A stretch of 40,295 nucleotides of DNA from Silvanigrellaceae bacterium (GTDB lineage Bacteria > Bdellovibrionota_B > Oligoflexia > Silvanigrellales > CANGWC01): positions 1 through 40,295 of the forward strand of contig CANGWC010000007.1 in the NCBI GenBank assembly GCA_947457515.1, in the 5' to 3' direction. This document shows positions 28,460 to 36,750 of this stretch, in pieces. A model generated the notes under the pieces. The model was given only the letters and a program-made list of their open reading frames with translations. It was not told the origin of the DNA and searched no databases. Positions within the stretch are counted from its first letter, which is position 1. Every line of letters begins with the position of its first letter. Made by a program: the position numbers and the translations under genes.

Positions 28460-29461
28460 TTGATGAATATAAACTATCTTGTATTCATTACTCTTAAACT
28501 TATTTTGCTAACAGCATGTGGCAAGAAGAATAACAAGACTATTCCAACTCCAACTCCAACTACTCCACCAGCTACTTCTACTTCTACCGAATCAGCCAAA
28601 ATTACTGCGGCGACTACAACTGCAAATTTAAATTCAACATGCACTTCGATTCAGCCTTTTTACTGGGAGATCGGCTCAAGTACTGGTGCGCTCGGAGGCT
28701 CTAGTGTCGGCGGATCAAATCCTGATGCAAATACAGTTTTGCAAATCGCTTCCGCTTCAAAACTGATTTTTGCAAGTTACGTGCTTGAAAAAAGAAACGG
28801 TGTCTTGTCAGCTTCAGAAACAAAAGGACTTAACTTTACATCAGGATACTCAACTTTTTCTTCGTGTGTAGGTCAATCGACGGTAGGTCTGTGTTACTCA
28901 AATATTACGGCCTATAATGGAACTCACCATAATAAGTTTTATTATGGTGGCGGTCACATGCAGAAAATAGCAGCTGTAGATTTAGAAATAAGCGCATTAA
29001 GTCCGACAACATTAGGAACAGAAATTTCAAGTTTTATCGGAAGTGACGTTGGCATAGCATTCAATATTCCACAACCCGCAGGCGGTGTTCAGTTATCAGC
29101 TAATGGATACGCGCGTTTTTTACGTAAGATTTTAGATCAATCATTAAAAATGAGTTCTTTTTTAGGTACAAATCCCATTTGCACAAATCCAACCACGTGT
29201 TCGTCAACAGCAGTTTACACACCAATTCCAACAACAGAAAGTTGGTCCTATTCTCTTGGACATTGGATTGAAAGTGACCCTGTTAGTGGCGATGGATCTT
29301 TTAGCAGTCCTGGCCTTTATGGATTCTATCCATGGATAAGCTCAGATAAAACTAGATACGGAATTGTAGCTAGACATGACAATGGGTCAACGGCCTATTG
29401 GGATTCTGTGCTTTGCGGTAGACTTATAAGAAAAGCTTATCTATCTGGAGTCGCTCAGTAA
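28460..29461 (+). CDS. Serine-hydrolase-like (beta-lactamase/PBP-type) lipoprotein
   Basis: Lipobox LILLTAC; Thr/Pro-rich linker; SxxK-like motif in VLQIASASKLIFASYVLEKRNGVLSASE; late HDNGSTAYWDS segment. Start uncertain by one codon. Confidence 0.55.
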   Translation: MMNINYLVFITLKLILLTACGKKNNKTIPTPTPTTPPATSTSTESAKITAATTTANLNSTCTSIQPFYWEIGSSTGALGGSSVGGSNPDANTVLQIASASKLIFASYVLEKRNGVLSASETKGLNFTSGYSTFSSCVGQSTVGLCYSNITAYNGTHHNKFYYGGGHMQKIAAVDLEISALSPTTLGTEISSFIGSDVGIAFNIPQPAGGVQLSANGYARFLRKILDQSLKMSSFLGTNPICTNPTTCSSTAVYTPIPTTESWSYSLGHWIESDPVSGDGSFSSPGLYGFYPWISSDKTRYGIVARHDNGSTAYWDSVLCGRLIRKAYLSGVAQ

Positions 29462-29486
29462 TCAAGAATCCTTATAAAATAAAGAC

Positions 29487-29522
29487 AAGAAACTACTTTA
29501 TTCAGGAGAAACTGTATGCAAA
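29487..29522 (+). repeat. 36-bp direct repeat, copy B (overlaps the 3' end of 29498-30364)
   Basis: Identical to 27680-27715. Confidence 0.97.
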
Positions 29523-30364
29523 GTTTCGGAGTTTATGAGATCTTCAAAAGATTGAATGAGATCTTCTCCATCAGCAAGTTGAAGATATGCATGATGCCAC
29601 TTAAAGTGAAGATTACCGAGAATCATTCCTAAATTTTCAACTTCTAAAGGATCAAAGTAAAAAGTTGGTCGTCCAGACCAATGTTTAGGAAACATATGAG
29701 TTTCTAAGGTTACATAAGATCTATTGAGTTTACTTATAAAATGAGCCATTGCAAAGTTTAATCCAACACTTGAGTCATTATTCCCGGCACGAATATGAGC
29801 AAGTTTTGTTTGGTAATAAGTCATGAATTCTCTGAGAGTTTTCATTTGATAGGTATTTTGTAAAACAAGGTTACCATAGCCTCTATTGAGAGCATTATCC
29901 CCATAGATCACAGGACTCCATATATCAGGATTTTGAACATAGAAGTGTTGCCCCGCCACCTTTCTTAAATGAAAAACTCCAAATTCAGGTTTTTTAAGAG
30001 TTTGAATCAGATGCCATAAAGCATATCCAAAGAAACTCGCAGATATGTCTGAATTTTCTTTCTTCCACTCATTGTAAAGCTCTCTGGCTTTAAAAAGATT
30101 TAATTTTAAAGTGCCATTTAAGTGAGCGTCTCCTGTAGGAGCCTGATCAAAAAATTTATCAGCAGCAGCTTTAGCCCAAAATCCAAATTGACGAGAAGAC
30201 ATCAATTTCTCAGCACGAATCGCTTTTATAGAACTCAATAAATCTAAAGCTCCTTCTGTTTCCAATTCTTCTGGTAAAAAAGCTGCAAAATTAACAGGCT
30301 CAAGGTTACAAAAAGCACTTACAAAGAAGCCCAAAGATAGGAGATAGGAGATGATTATTTTCAT
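29498..30364 (-). CDS. Uncharacterised secreted protein
   Basis: 288 aa; signal peptide MKIIISYLLSLGFFVSAFC; globular Trp/His-rich body; no family recognised. Confidence 0.7.
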   Translation of the reverse strand: MKIIISYLLSLGFFVSAFCNLEPVNFAAFLPEELETEGALDLLSSIKAIRAEKLMSSRQFGFWAKAAADKFFDQAPTGDAHLNGTLKLNLFKARELYNEWKKENSDISASFFGYALWHLIQTLKKPEFGVFHLRKVAGQHFYVQNPDIWSPVIYGDNALNRGYGNLVLQNTYQMKTLREFMTYYQTKLAHIRAGNNDSSVGLNFAMAHFISKLNRSYVTLETHMFPKHWSGRPTFYFDPLEVENLGMILGNLHFKWHHAYLQLADGEDLIQSFEDLINSETLHTVSPE

Positions 30365-30427
30365 AAAAATATTTATATTTTAAATATATAAAAAATATCA
30401 AGTTATTAATTTTTTGCTATAATATTA

Positions 30428-31186
30428 TTATATTAACTCTTTAGGCATCTTGTTTAAACGAATGATATCTGAAAATTCAATACCTAAAGGGCTCATTTCT
30501 GTTGAAATCACATAAAACCCCACTCCAGCATCAAATGCTTTCTGCGCAAAACCAAAATACTTTTTATCGTAGACGGTAGCAAACCTAAAAAGATCATCAT
30601 TGGATTGAAAATCAAGATCCTTACCTCTCATCAAAAGATAAATAATACTGGCTTTATCTCCCTTTGAAATGGCTTCTTCTAAATGCTCTAAATGCTTATG
30701 CCCCCGAACTGTAGGTGCATCCGGAAATGCATAAAACCCATCTTGAAATAAAGAAACTGATTTGATCTCTATCCAATGCTGAGTATTTTGAGTTTGAATA
30801 CAAAAATCAAATCGTGTTCCCTCTTTAAAAGTACATTCTCTAATGAGTTGAGTCTCTTCCTTTGGATTCACAAAGATCTTTTGAATGGGGGGAATATTCC
30901 ATATTTTTTCAAAGAATTGATTAGCTCTGTGAGTTTGAACACAGACTAAGCCATCTTCTTGCTCAGATAATTCTAATGTATAGGGGTATTTTCTTTTAGG
31001 ATCTGGGTGATAACTCACATACACATCTCCCCCGGGAGTGAGACAGCTCTTCATACTGCCACTGTTAGGGCAATGCACTGTGATCACCTCTCCGTTGAGT
31101 TGGATATCACAAAGAAATCTTTTGTATCGTTTAATAAATTTACCAATATGGAGTTGAGGAAATGGCAAATTCTGTGAAGATTTCAT
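30428..31186 (-). CDS. sfsA: SfsA family protein (sugar fermentation stimulation, DNA-binding)
   Basis: VHCPNSGSMKSCLTPGGDVYVSYHPDPKRKYPYTLELSEQEDGLVCVQTHRAN; FPDAPTVRGHKHLEHLEEA. Start trimmed from 31219 to MKSSQ. Confidence 0.95.
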   Translation of the reverse strand: MKSSQNLPFPQLHIGKFIKRYKRFLCDIQLNGEVITVHCPNSGSMKSCLTPGGDVYVSYHPDPKRKYPYTLELSEQEDGLVCVQTHRANQFFEKIWNIPPIQKIFVNPKEETQLIRECTFKEGTRFDFCIQTQNTQHWIEIKSVSLFQDGFYAFPDAPTVRGHKHLEHLEEAISKGDKASIIYLLMRGKDLDFQSNDDLFRFATVYDKKYFGFAQKAFDAGVGFYVISTEMSPLGIEFSDIIRLNKMPKELI

Positions 31187-32087
31187 GGCTATGTGGTCCG
31201 TATCCTCCTCCAAGAACATAAGCTTGGGGGATGTTTTTGAGGAAACTTAACAAAATTTGATGTCTTTGGCACATTTGTTCAAAGGAAAGATTCAAAAGTT
31301 GACTGGAAAGAAGAGTGTCTTTTTCATAGGGATCAGCTCCTAAAACAATCATGACAATATCTGGCCTGCGAAAACCTTTTTGGGTACTGATTTTTTGAAG
31401 CTTTTGAAGACCTTCCTGAAGTTTATTTAAATAAGAATTTTCCTCATATTGAGGTATGGGAATATCTACGGTGCTAGGAGTCCAGCACTTATGATCTAAA
31501 GGGTAACTGTCTAAAGGCCAACCTTTTTCCATATGAATGCTTAAGGTTAAAATATTTTCATCTTTAAAGGTTAAATAAGCGGTACCATCGCCTTTATGAA
31601 CATCGGTATCTATAATCCAGGCTGTCTTTATTTTTTGAAGGGCTATGAGCTTTTGAAGGGCTATCACCACATCATGAATCACACAGAATCCATGAGCCTC
31701 TTCTTTGTAGGAATGATGCATTCCTCCCCCTAAGTAGAAACAAAACCCCTTCTGAAGAGCCATTAAAGATGCTTCATACGTTCCTGATGCTTCTAATAAG
31801 GTCTTTTGAATAAGGTGAGAGAAGGGTTTAGTCTGAAGAGATTTGTCATAATATTTAGTGAATTCATGGGTCGTTTCTATAATGATCTCTGGATTTTGGC
31901 CTAAGAGGATATCTAAATAGTCTTTACTATGAACTCTTTCCAGATCTTCACGATTGATAAGGGGAAATTCCCTATGTTTTAAAGGAAATTTTTCTTGGAT
32001 ATGAGAGATCCAATCATCATAGTAAAGAGGAATTTGAATTCCATAATCTAAAAAATCAAAAGAAACGTTTTTGTTATAAAGAATCAT
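31140..32087 (-). CDS. Histone-deacetylase/AcuC-family amidohydrolase
   Basis: GGGMHHSYKEEAHGFCVIHDVVIAL; WIIDTDVHKGDGTAYLTFKDENILTLSIH; VLGADPYEKDTL (zinc ligands of the HDAC superfamily). Confidence 0.92.
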   Translation of the reverse strand: MILYNKNVSFDFLDYGIQIPLYYDDWISHIQEKFPLKHREFPLINREDLERVHSKDYLDILLGQNPEIIIETTHEFTKYYDKSLQTKPFSHLIQKTLLEASGTYEASLMALQKGFCFYLGGGMHHSYKEEAHGFCVIHDVVIALQKLIALQKIKTAWIIDTDVHKGDGTAYLTFKDENILTLSIHMEKGWPLDSYPLDHKCWTPSTVDIPIPQYEENSYLNKLQEGLQKLQKISTQKGFRRPDIVMIVLGADPYEKDTLLSSQLLNLSFEQMCQRHQILLSFLKNIPQAYVLGGGYGPHSHEIFTEFAISSTPYW

Positions 32088-33952
32088 TAGAGATCTATGT
32101 GATTACCCACTTCCACAACATTTTTAAGGGGAAGATGAAAATACAGAGCTCTGTCTCGAGAAATTTTAATGAGAAATGCAAACACACTTTGAGGAATTTT
32201 ACTGAGTTTACCAGTATGTGTTTCTACAAAAGATTCTCGATGGAGAATGTAAACAAGTTTTTCAAAGAGATCTGATCTTTCAATGTCCTTTAAAATATTA
32301 TCCATTGCCCTAGGAAGGTTTACTTTCTCTAAAAATCCATAGTGTATAATGACTTGGTAAAGACCCTGACCAACATCTGTAATACTAAATCTTTGTTTTT
32401 GAGAAATAAATGGTTGTCTTTCTATGACTATTTTTACAACAAAAATATTTTTGGGAAGAATCTTTAAATTTTGAGATAATGTGAAAAGTGCAGGGGGAAA
32501 TAAGTAAAATTCTGAAGATAATACCACTGCAGCTTCAGGAGTTCTTAAAAGTGCATCAGATATTTTATCATCCCATGTTTGAGATTGAATATTATATCTT
32601 TGAATGAGAAGTTTTTTGCCTTTGTACCAAATGAACATAATGATAGATACACATGTACCTATAACAACGGGAATGTATCCCCCATGAAAAAACTTAATAA
32701 GATTAGAAGAAAATAAAATTCCATCTAATATCCAAAAAACAATGCAATAAGGAATAATCCAAAAAGAATATTTTGTTCCTTTAAGAACAAAAATAAATAA
32801 AATAGACGTGATAAACATTGTACCACTGACAGATAATCCATAAGCTTCAACAAGATGTTCTGATTTTTGATATAAAAGAACTAATGCCATACACGCAATC
32901 ATTAGAAACCAATTGACAAAAGGAATATAGATTTGACCTTGTTCATCTTTAGATGTGTGTTTCACGTTTAAAAGAGGCAAAAACCCTAACTGTATTGATT
33001 GATAAGTCAAAGAGAATGCGCCTGTAATTAAGCTTTGTGAAGCAATAATTGTCGCAAAAGTTGCTATAAATACTAAGAAATAAGAAAAAGATGGAGCCAT
33101 CGCGTAGAACATATGATCGGGAAGATGCCCTTGGTCTAGAAGAAACGCCGTCTGACCCATGTAACATGTTATGATGGAAGGATAAACAATGAAGAACCAA
33201 GACTTTTGAATAGCTGGTCTCCCACAGTGCCCCATATCGGCATAAAGAGCTTCTCCTCCCGTAATACAAAGGATAATGCTTCCTAAAAGTTTAAAAGCAA
33301 GAAGAGGGCTTTTAAACACAAGATTGAGAGCATAATGGGGAGATAAAGAATAAAGAATATGAGGAGCTTTGATAATATGGGTCAAACCTAATAAAAATAA
33401 GGTTGAGAACCAAATCATCATCACAGGTCCAAAATACTTTCCTATTTTTTGAGTTCCACCCTTTTGTAACAAAAATAGGAAGAAAAGAATTAAACAAGTT
33501 AAAGGAACAACGGAAACTGTAAGCTTAGGAGAAATAAATGCTAATCCTTCCATCGCACTCAAAACAGAAATAGATGGTGTGATGACTCCATCCCCCAAAA
33601 GCAGTGAGGCACCAAAAATAGCCAATAGGGTTAAAATTCCTACTTTATGAGAGGCGTTTGCTGAAGTTAGTCTACCTGGAATAAGCCCAAATAAAGACAT
33701 AATTCCACCTTCGCCCTGGTTGTCAAAACGCATTAGAACAATCACGTATTTTAAGGTTACAGAAAGAGTCATAAACCAGAAAAAAAGAGAAGCTACCCCC
33801 ATAATATGTTCACTATCAAAAGGCATATTATATTTGCCTCCAAAACAATCTTGGAGTGCGTAAAGAGGGCTAGTACCAATATCGCCAAATACAATTCCTA
33901 AAGCACCTAAAATAGGCACAAAAGGATGGTTTTTTTTAGTATTATGTGTCAT
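32087..33952 (-). CDS. kup: Low-affinity potassium uptake protein Kup
   Basis: LGALGIVFGDIGTSPLYALQDCFGG; LLGDGVITPSISVLSAMEGL; GGEALYADMGHCGRPAIQKSWF; 621 aa. Confidence 0.97.
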   Translation of the reverse strand: MTHNTKKNHPFVPILGALGIVFGDIGTSPLYALQDCFGGKYNMPFDSEHIMGVASLFFWFMTLSVTLKYVIVLMRFDNQGEGGIMSLFGLIPGRLTSANASHKVGILTLLAIFGASLLLGDGVITPSISVLSAMEGLAFISPKLTVSVVPLTCLILFFLFLLQKGGTQKIGKYFGPVMMIWFSTLFLLGLTHIIKAPHILYSLSPHYALNLVFKSPLLAFKLLGSIILCITGGEALYADMGHCGRPAIQKSWFFIVYPSIITCYMGQTAFLLDQGHLPDHMFYAMAPSFSYFLVFIATFATIIASQSLITGAFSLTYQSIQLGFLPLLNVKHTSKDEQGQIYIPFVNWFLMIACMALVLLYQKSEHLVEAYGLSVSGTMFITSILFIFVLKGTKYSFWIIPYCIVFWILDGILFSSNLIKFFHGGYIPVVIGTCVSIIMFIWYKGKKLLIQRYNIQSQTWDDKISDALLRTPEAAVVLSSEFYLFPPALFTLSQNLKILPKNIFVVKIVIERQPFISQKQRFSITDVGQGLYQVIIHYGFLEKVNLPRAMDNILKDIERSDLFEKLVYILHRESFVETHTGKLSKIPQSVFAFLIKISRDRALYFHLPLKNVVEVGNHIDL

Positions 33953-33956
33953 AATA

Positions 33957-34574
33957 TTAAAGCGTAATACCTAGAGATATCCCCACTCTCACATCCCAAA
34001 GATTCGTGTGAGAAAGATAAGAATCAGGAACATCATTCATCCCTCTTCTTTGAAAGAAATCAGGCATCCATCTTCGAATCCCATAGGATGCTGCACCAGT
34101 AATACGTGAAGAAAAAGGCACTCGATAACCTATATCTCCCCCAATAATAACGCCTGAAATGAATTCATCACGATAAGTAGAGATTTTTTGATAAGCGAGT
34201 TGTTCTGTAACAATAGGAGTTTCTTTAAATGATGAAAAGAAAAGACCACCTTCACCCTTCAGAAAAAGACCCTTCATTTCCGATGACCACAAATATTGAG
34301 TTGTTGTTCCTGTGAGAACGAATGTCTTTTGATTCCAGATTGCATCAGCTTGTTTCTGTAATTCAAAACCTGTACCTAAAGCAAAGCCATCAGCAATACC
34401 ATATTCCCCGGCTAAACGGATTCTTCCAGCCATAAGGTCCGCTGGATTCCATTCAATAAATTTAGGAAACTGTGTATTAAGGGGAGTAAACTTAAGATCC
34501 CGTGCCTGAAGTTTCGTCTGTAAAAGAAGACTCAAAAGACTGATCCACAAAAGATTTAAATATTTCATTTTCAT
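33957..34574 (-). CDS. Outer-membrane beta-barrel-like protein
   Basis: Signal peptide MKMKYLNLLWISLLSLLLQTKLQA; amphipathic strands (RIRLAGEYGIADGFALGTGFEL...IIGGDIGYRVPF...DVRVGISLGITL). Confidence 0.6.
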   Translation of the reverse strand: MKMKYLNLLWISLLSLLLQTKLQARDLKFTPLNTQFPKFIEWNPADLMAGRIRLAGEYGIADGFALGTGFELQKQADAIWNQKTFVLTGTTTQYLWSSEMKGLFLKGEGGLFFSSFKETPIVTEQLAYQKISTYRDEFISGVIIGGDIGYRVPFSSRITGAASYGIRRWMPDFFQRRGMNDVPDSYLSHTNLWDVRVGISLGITL

Positions 34575-35844
34575 AACCTGGTTCTATACGTACCGTTTGG
34601 ATCCATCTTACTTCATTTTTCTGATTCTTGACTACCAATACATACTGTCCATGTGGTAATTCTTTTTTCCAGTGAAAATTTTGAGTCTTTTCTAAAGACT
34701 GATTCACTTCAGAAACCGTTACTTTAGTATGAGCAATAATTGTACTTGACCATGTGTCTCTTAATGAAATAATAAGATCTTCATCTGCTTCACCTTTAAA
34801 AGATATTCCCTGGGAAGCTTTTGGTTCCGATTTCTTAATCTCTTCTTTTCCATCTAAATAAAAATTTAATGCATGCTCAAAGACACTAGGTTTTGTATGA
34901 ATAGGGAAACTTTGTTCTAAACCATCTTTCAATTGAATAAGAATATCTCCTATTTCTTCAGGAATATTAAAAATACAGAATCTAGGGTCTGTACTGGTCA
35001 TATCCAACATAGGATCAGGAAAGTGTCTATCACTAAAATAGTAGGCTCTTAAAACAGTTCCAGAGGCTGTTTTAAGATACACTTGAGCTCCTTCTATAGA
35101 AGTATCTTCAGAAGCCTGAACTCTTCCACAGAGGCCCCCTAAACTGTGCATCTGCTCTTCTCCATAAATATGACCTAACGCATTAAAAACTTCCACAGGC
35201 TGTAAAGAAATATTAATAAATTCATTATTTGTAGTATCAACAGGAATTAATCTTCTATTTAAACGATTTTCTTCATCCCAAACTAAAATTTCAAACTGAC
35301 TATTCAGTGGAAGTCCTTTAAAGGTAAAATAGCCTTCTTCATCGGCTTTGACTTCATAAGATGTTCCGGCAATACGTAAGTGTATCCACTGAGCATCATG
35401 TCCTTCTGGAATCAAAACTCTTCCTTGCAAAGTAATTCTAGAATTTAAAGTCACTGGTTTGAGTTCTTGTTCTTTTGGATAAGAAACATCTTCATCTCTA
35501 CGAATAGATTGTTTTCTTGAAATTTCTTGAAATGGCGTCATGCCTTCAGGGGGAGAAACAGGCAACTGTATAGGCTGTCCTTTAGGACCAGAATAGACAA
35601 TATTTTTTTTAACAGTGGGAAATACTAATTGAAAATGATTTTCTGATTTTACAAGATAGTCTTCTGGGACTTGACTATAAAGATCTCCATCATCATCCCA
35701 CAATGTTTCTTCTTCTTGAAAATTTTCTAAGGGATCGAGGTTTTCTTCAACAACAGCACTGACTTTCCCTGTCTCTAAATCTATGTAAGAAACGTCTTCA
35801 TTTTGCGCCATGGCAATATTGAAAATAAGGAGAAAAATCAGCAT
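34492..35844 (-). CDS. Secreted protein with carboxypeptidase-regulatory-like (beta-sandwich) domains
   Basis: Signal peptide MLIFLLIFNIAMA; ITLQGRVLIPEGHDAQWIHLRIAGTSYEVKADEEGYFTFKGLP; GLCGRVQASEDTSIEGAQVYLKTASG. Confidence 0.65.
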   Translation of the reverse strand: MLIFLLIFNIAMAQNEDVSYIDLETGKVSAVVEENLDPLENFQEEETLWDDDGDLYSQVPEDYLVKSENHFQLVFPTVKKNIVYSGPKGQPIQLPVSPPEGMTPFQEISRKQSIRRDEDVSYPKEQELKPVTLNSRITLQGRVLIPEGHDAQWIHLRIAGTSYEVKADEEGYFTFKGLPLNSQFEILVWDEENRLNRRLIPVDTTNNEFINISLQPVEVFNALGHIYGEEQMHSLGGLCGRVQASEDTSIEGAQVYLKTASGTVLRAYYFSDRHFPDPMLDMTSTDPRFCIFNIPEEIGDILIQLKDGLEQSFPIHTKPSVFEHALNFYLDGKEEIKKSEPKASQGISFKGEADEDLIISLRDTWSSTIIAHTKVTVSEVNQSLEKTQNFHWKKELPHGQYVLVVKNQKNEVRWIQTVRIEPGYENEIFKSFVDQSFESSFTDETSGTGS

Positions 35845-35868
35845 ATTTTATATTCGGAAAAGATCGCT

Positions 35869-36750
35869 ATGCCTCAAGATATTATTCTAGGATCAGGGTC
35901 TGTTGGCTTGACGCTAGCAGCAGATTTGAATGCTTCAGTTTTACAGAGAACAGTTGACCCTAACTTATCTTCAAATATCTCAAGAGAGCACCCTTCACTT
36001 AACATTTATTTTCAGAAAAAACAATTAGTTATCCCAACTTTAAGTTGGAGTGATATTCAGCCCTATGATCGAATCTGGGTCTGTCTTCACGGCAAAAATA
36101 TCTCTGAATATATCCTTAATCTTAAAAAACATTTAGGAACTATTCTATTTTGTCACAATGGTCTTTTAGAAAAAGACTGGATAACAGATAATACCTACCG
36201 TGTTCTTATCTACTTTGGAGTTCAAAAAGAAAAAACTCCTCAGGGTATTTCCATTCTTCACCATGGAGGCAATCTGATCCAATGGGGAAGAATTTCCCCA
36301 AAAGAGTCTTCTGAGGTTCTTTCTTTCCCTTCTTCTCAATTTAATTGGGAATTTAATGATAGTATTCAGAAAAAAGAAATTATAAAGTTTTTTGTTAATT
36401 TAGTTTTATTAATTTATATTAAAAATTCAAACCAACCTAATAGCTCAATTCTTAAAATTGATCCTCAAAGATTTTACGAAAAATTTCATTTTTTCAGAAA
36501 AATATTTCATTCATCTTCCGAATTTCATCTGACAGAAAATGATTCTGATGTTTTTGTAAATGCACTGATATCCACAGCTCAAAACACATCGGATAACATT
36601 AACAGTTTATCTCTTGCATGGTCTCAAGGTCATCTTGATACCCCTCGTTTCTTTATTCTGCAGTTGTTAAAAGTGAGTCATAAAGCGTCTTTTTCTGAAC
36701 AAGAGATTTTTGAATTTTTTCTAGGAGAAGAATTTAAGTTACTTTTTTAG
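35869..36750 (+). CDS. Ketopantoate-reductase-like (PanE/ApbA) divergent protein
   Basis: N-terminal dinucleotide-binding IILGSGSVGLTLAADL; DRIWVCLHGKNISEYI and LFCHNGL. Start taken at MPQDII (35869), not 35803. Confidence 0.5.
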   Translation: MPQDIILGSGSVGLTLAADLNASVLQRTVDPNLSSNISREHPSLNIYFQKKQLVIPTLSWSDIQPYDRIWVCLHGKNISEYILNLKKHLGTILFCHNGLLEKDWITDNTYRVLIYFGVQKEKTPQGISILHHGGNLIQWGRISPKESSEVLSFPSSQFNWEFNDSIQKKEIIKFFVNLVLLIYIKNSNQPNSSILKIDPQRFYEKFHFFRKIFHSSSEFHLTENDSDVFVNALISTAQNTSDNINSLSLAWSQGHLDTPRFFILQLLKVSHKASFSEQEIFEFFLGEEFKLLF

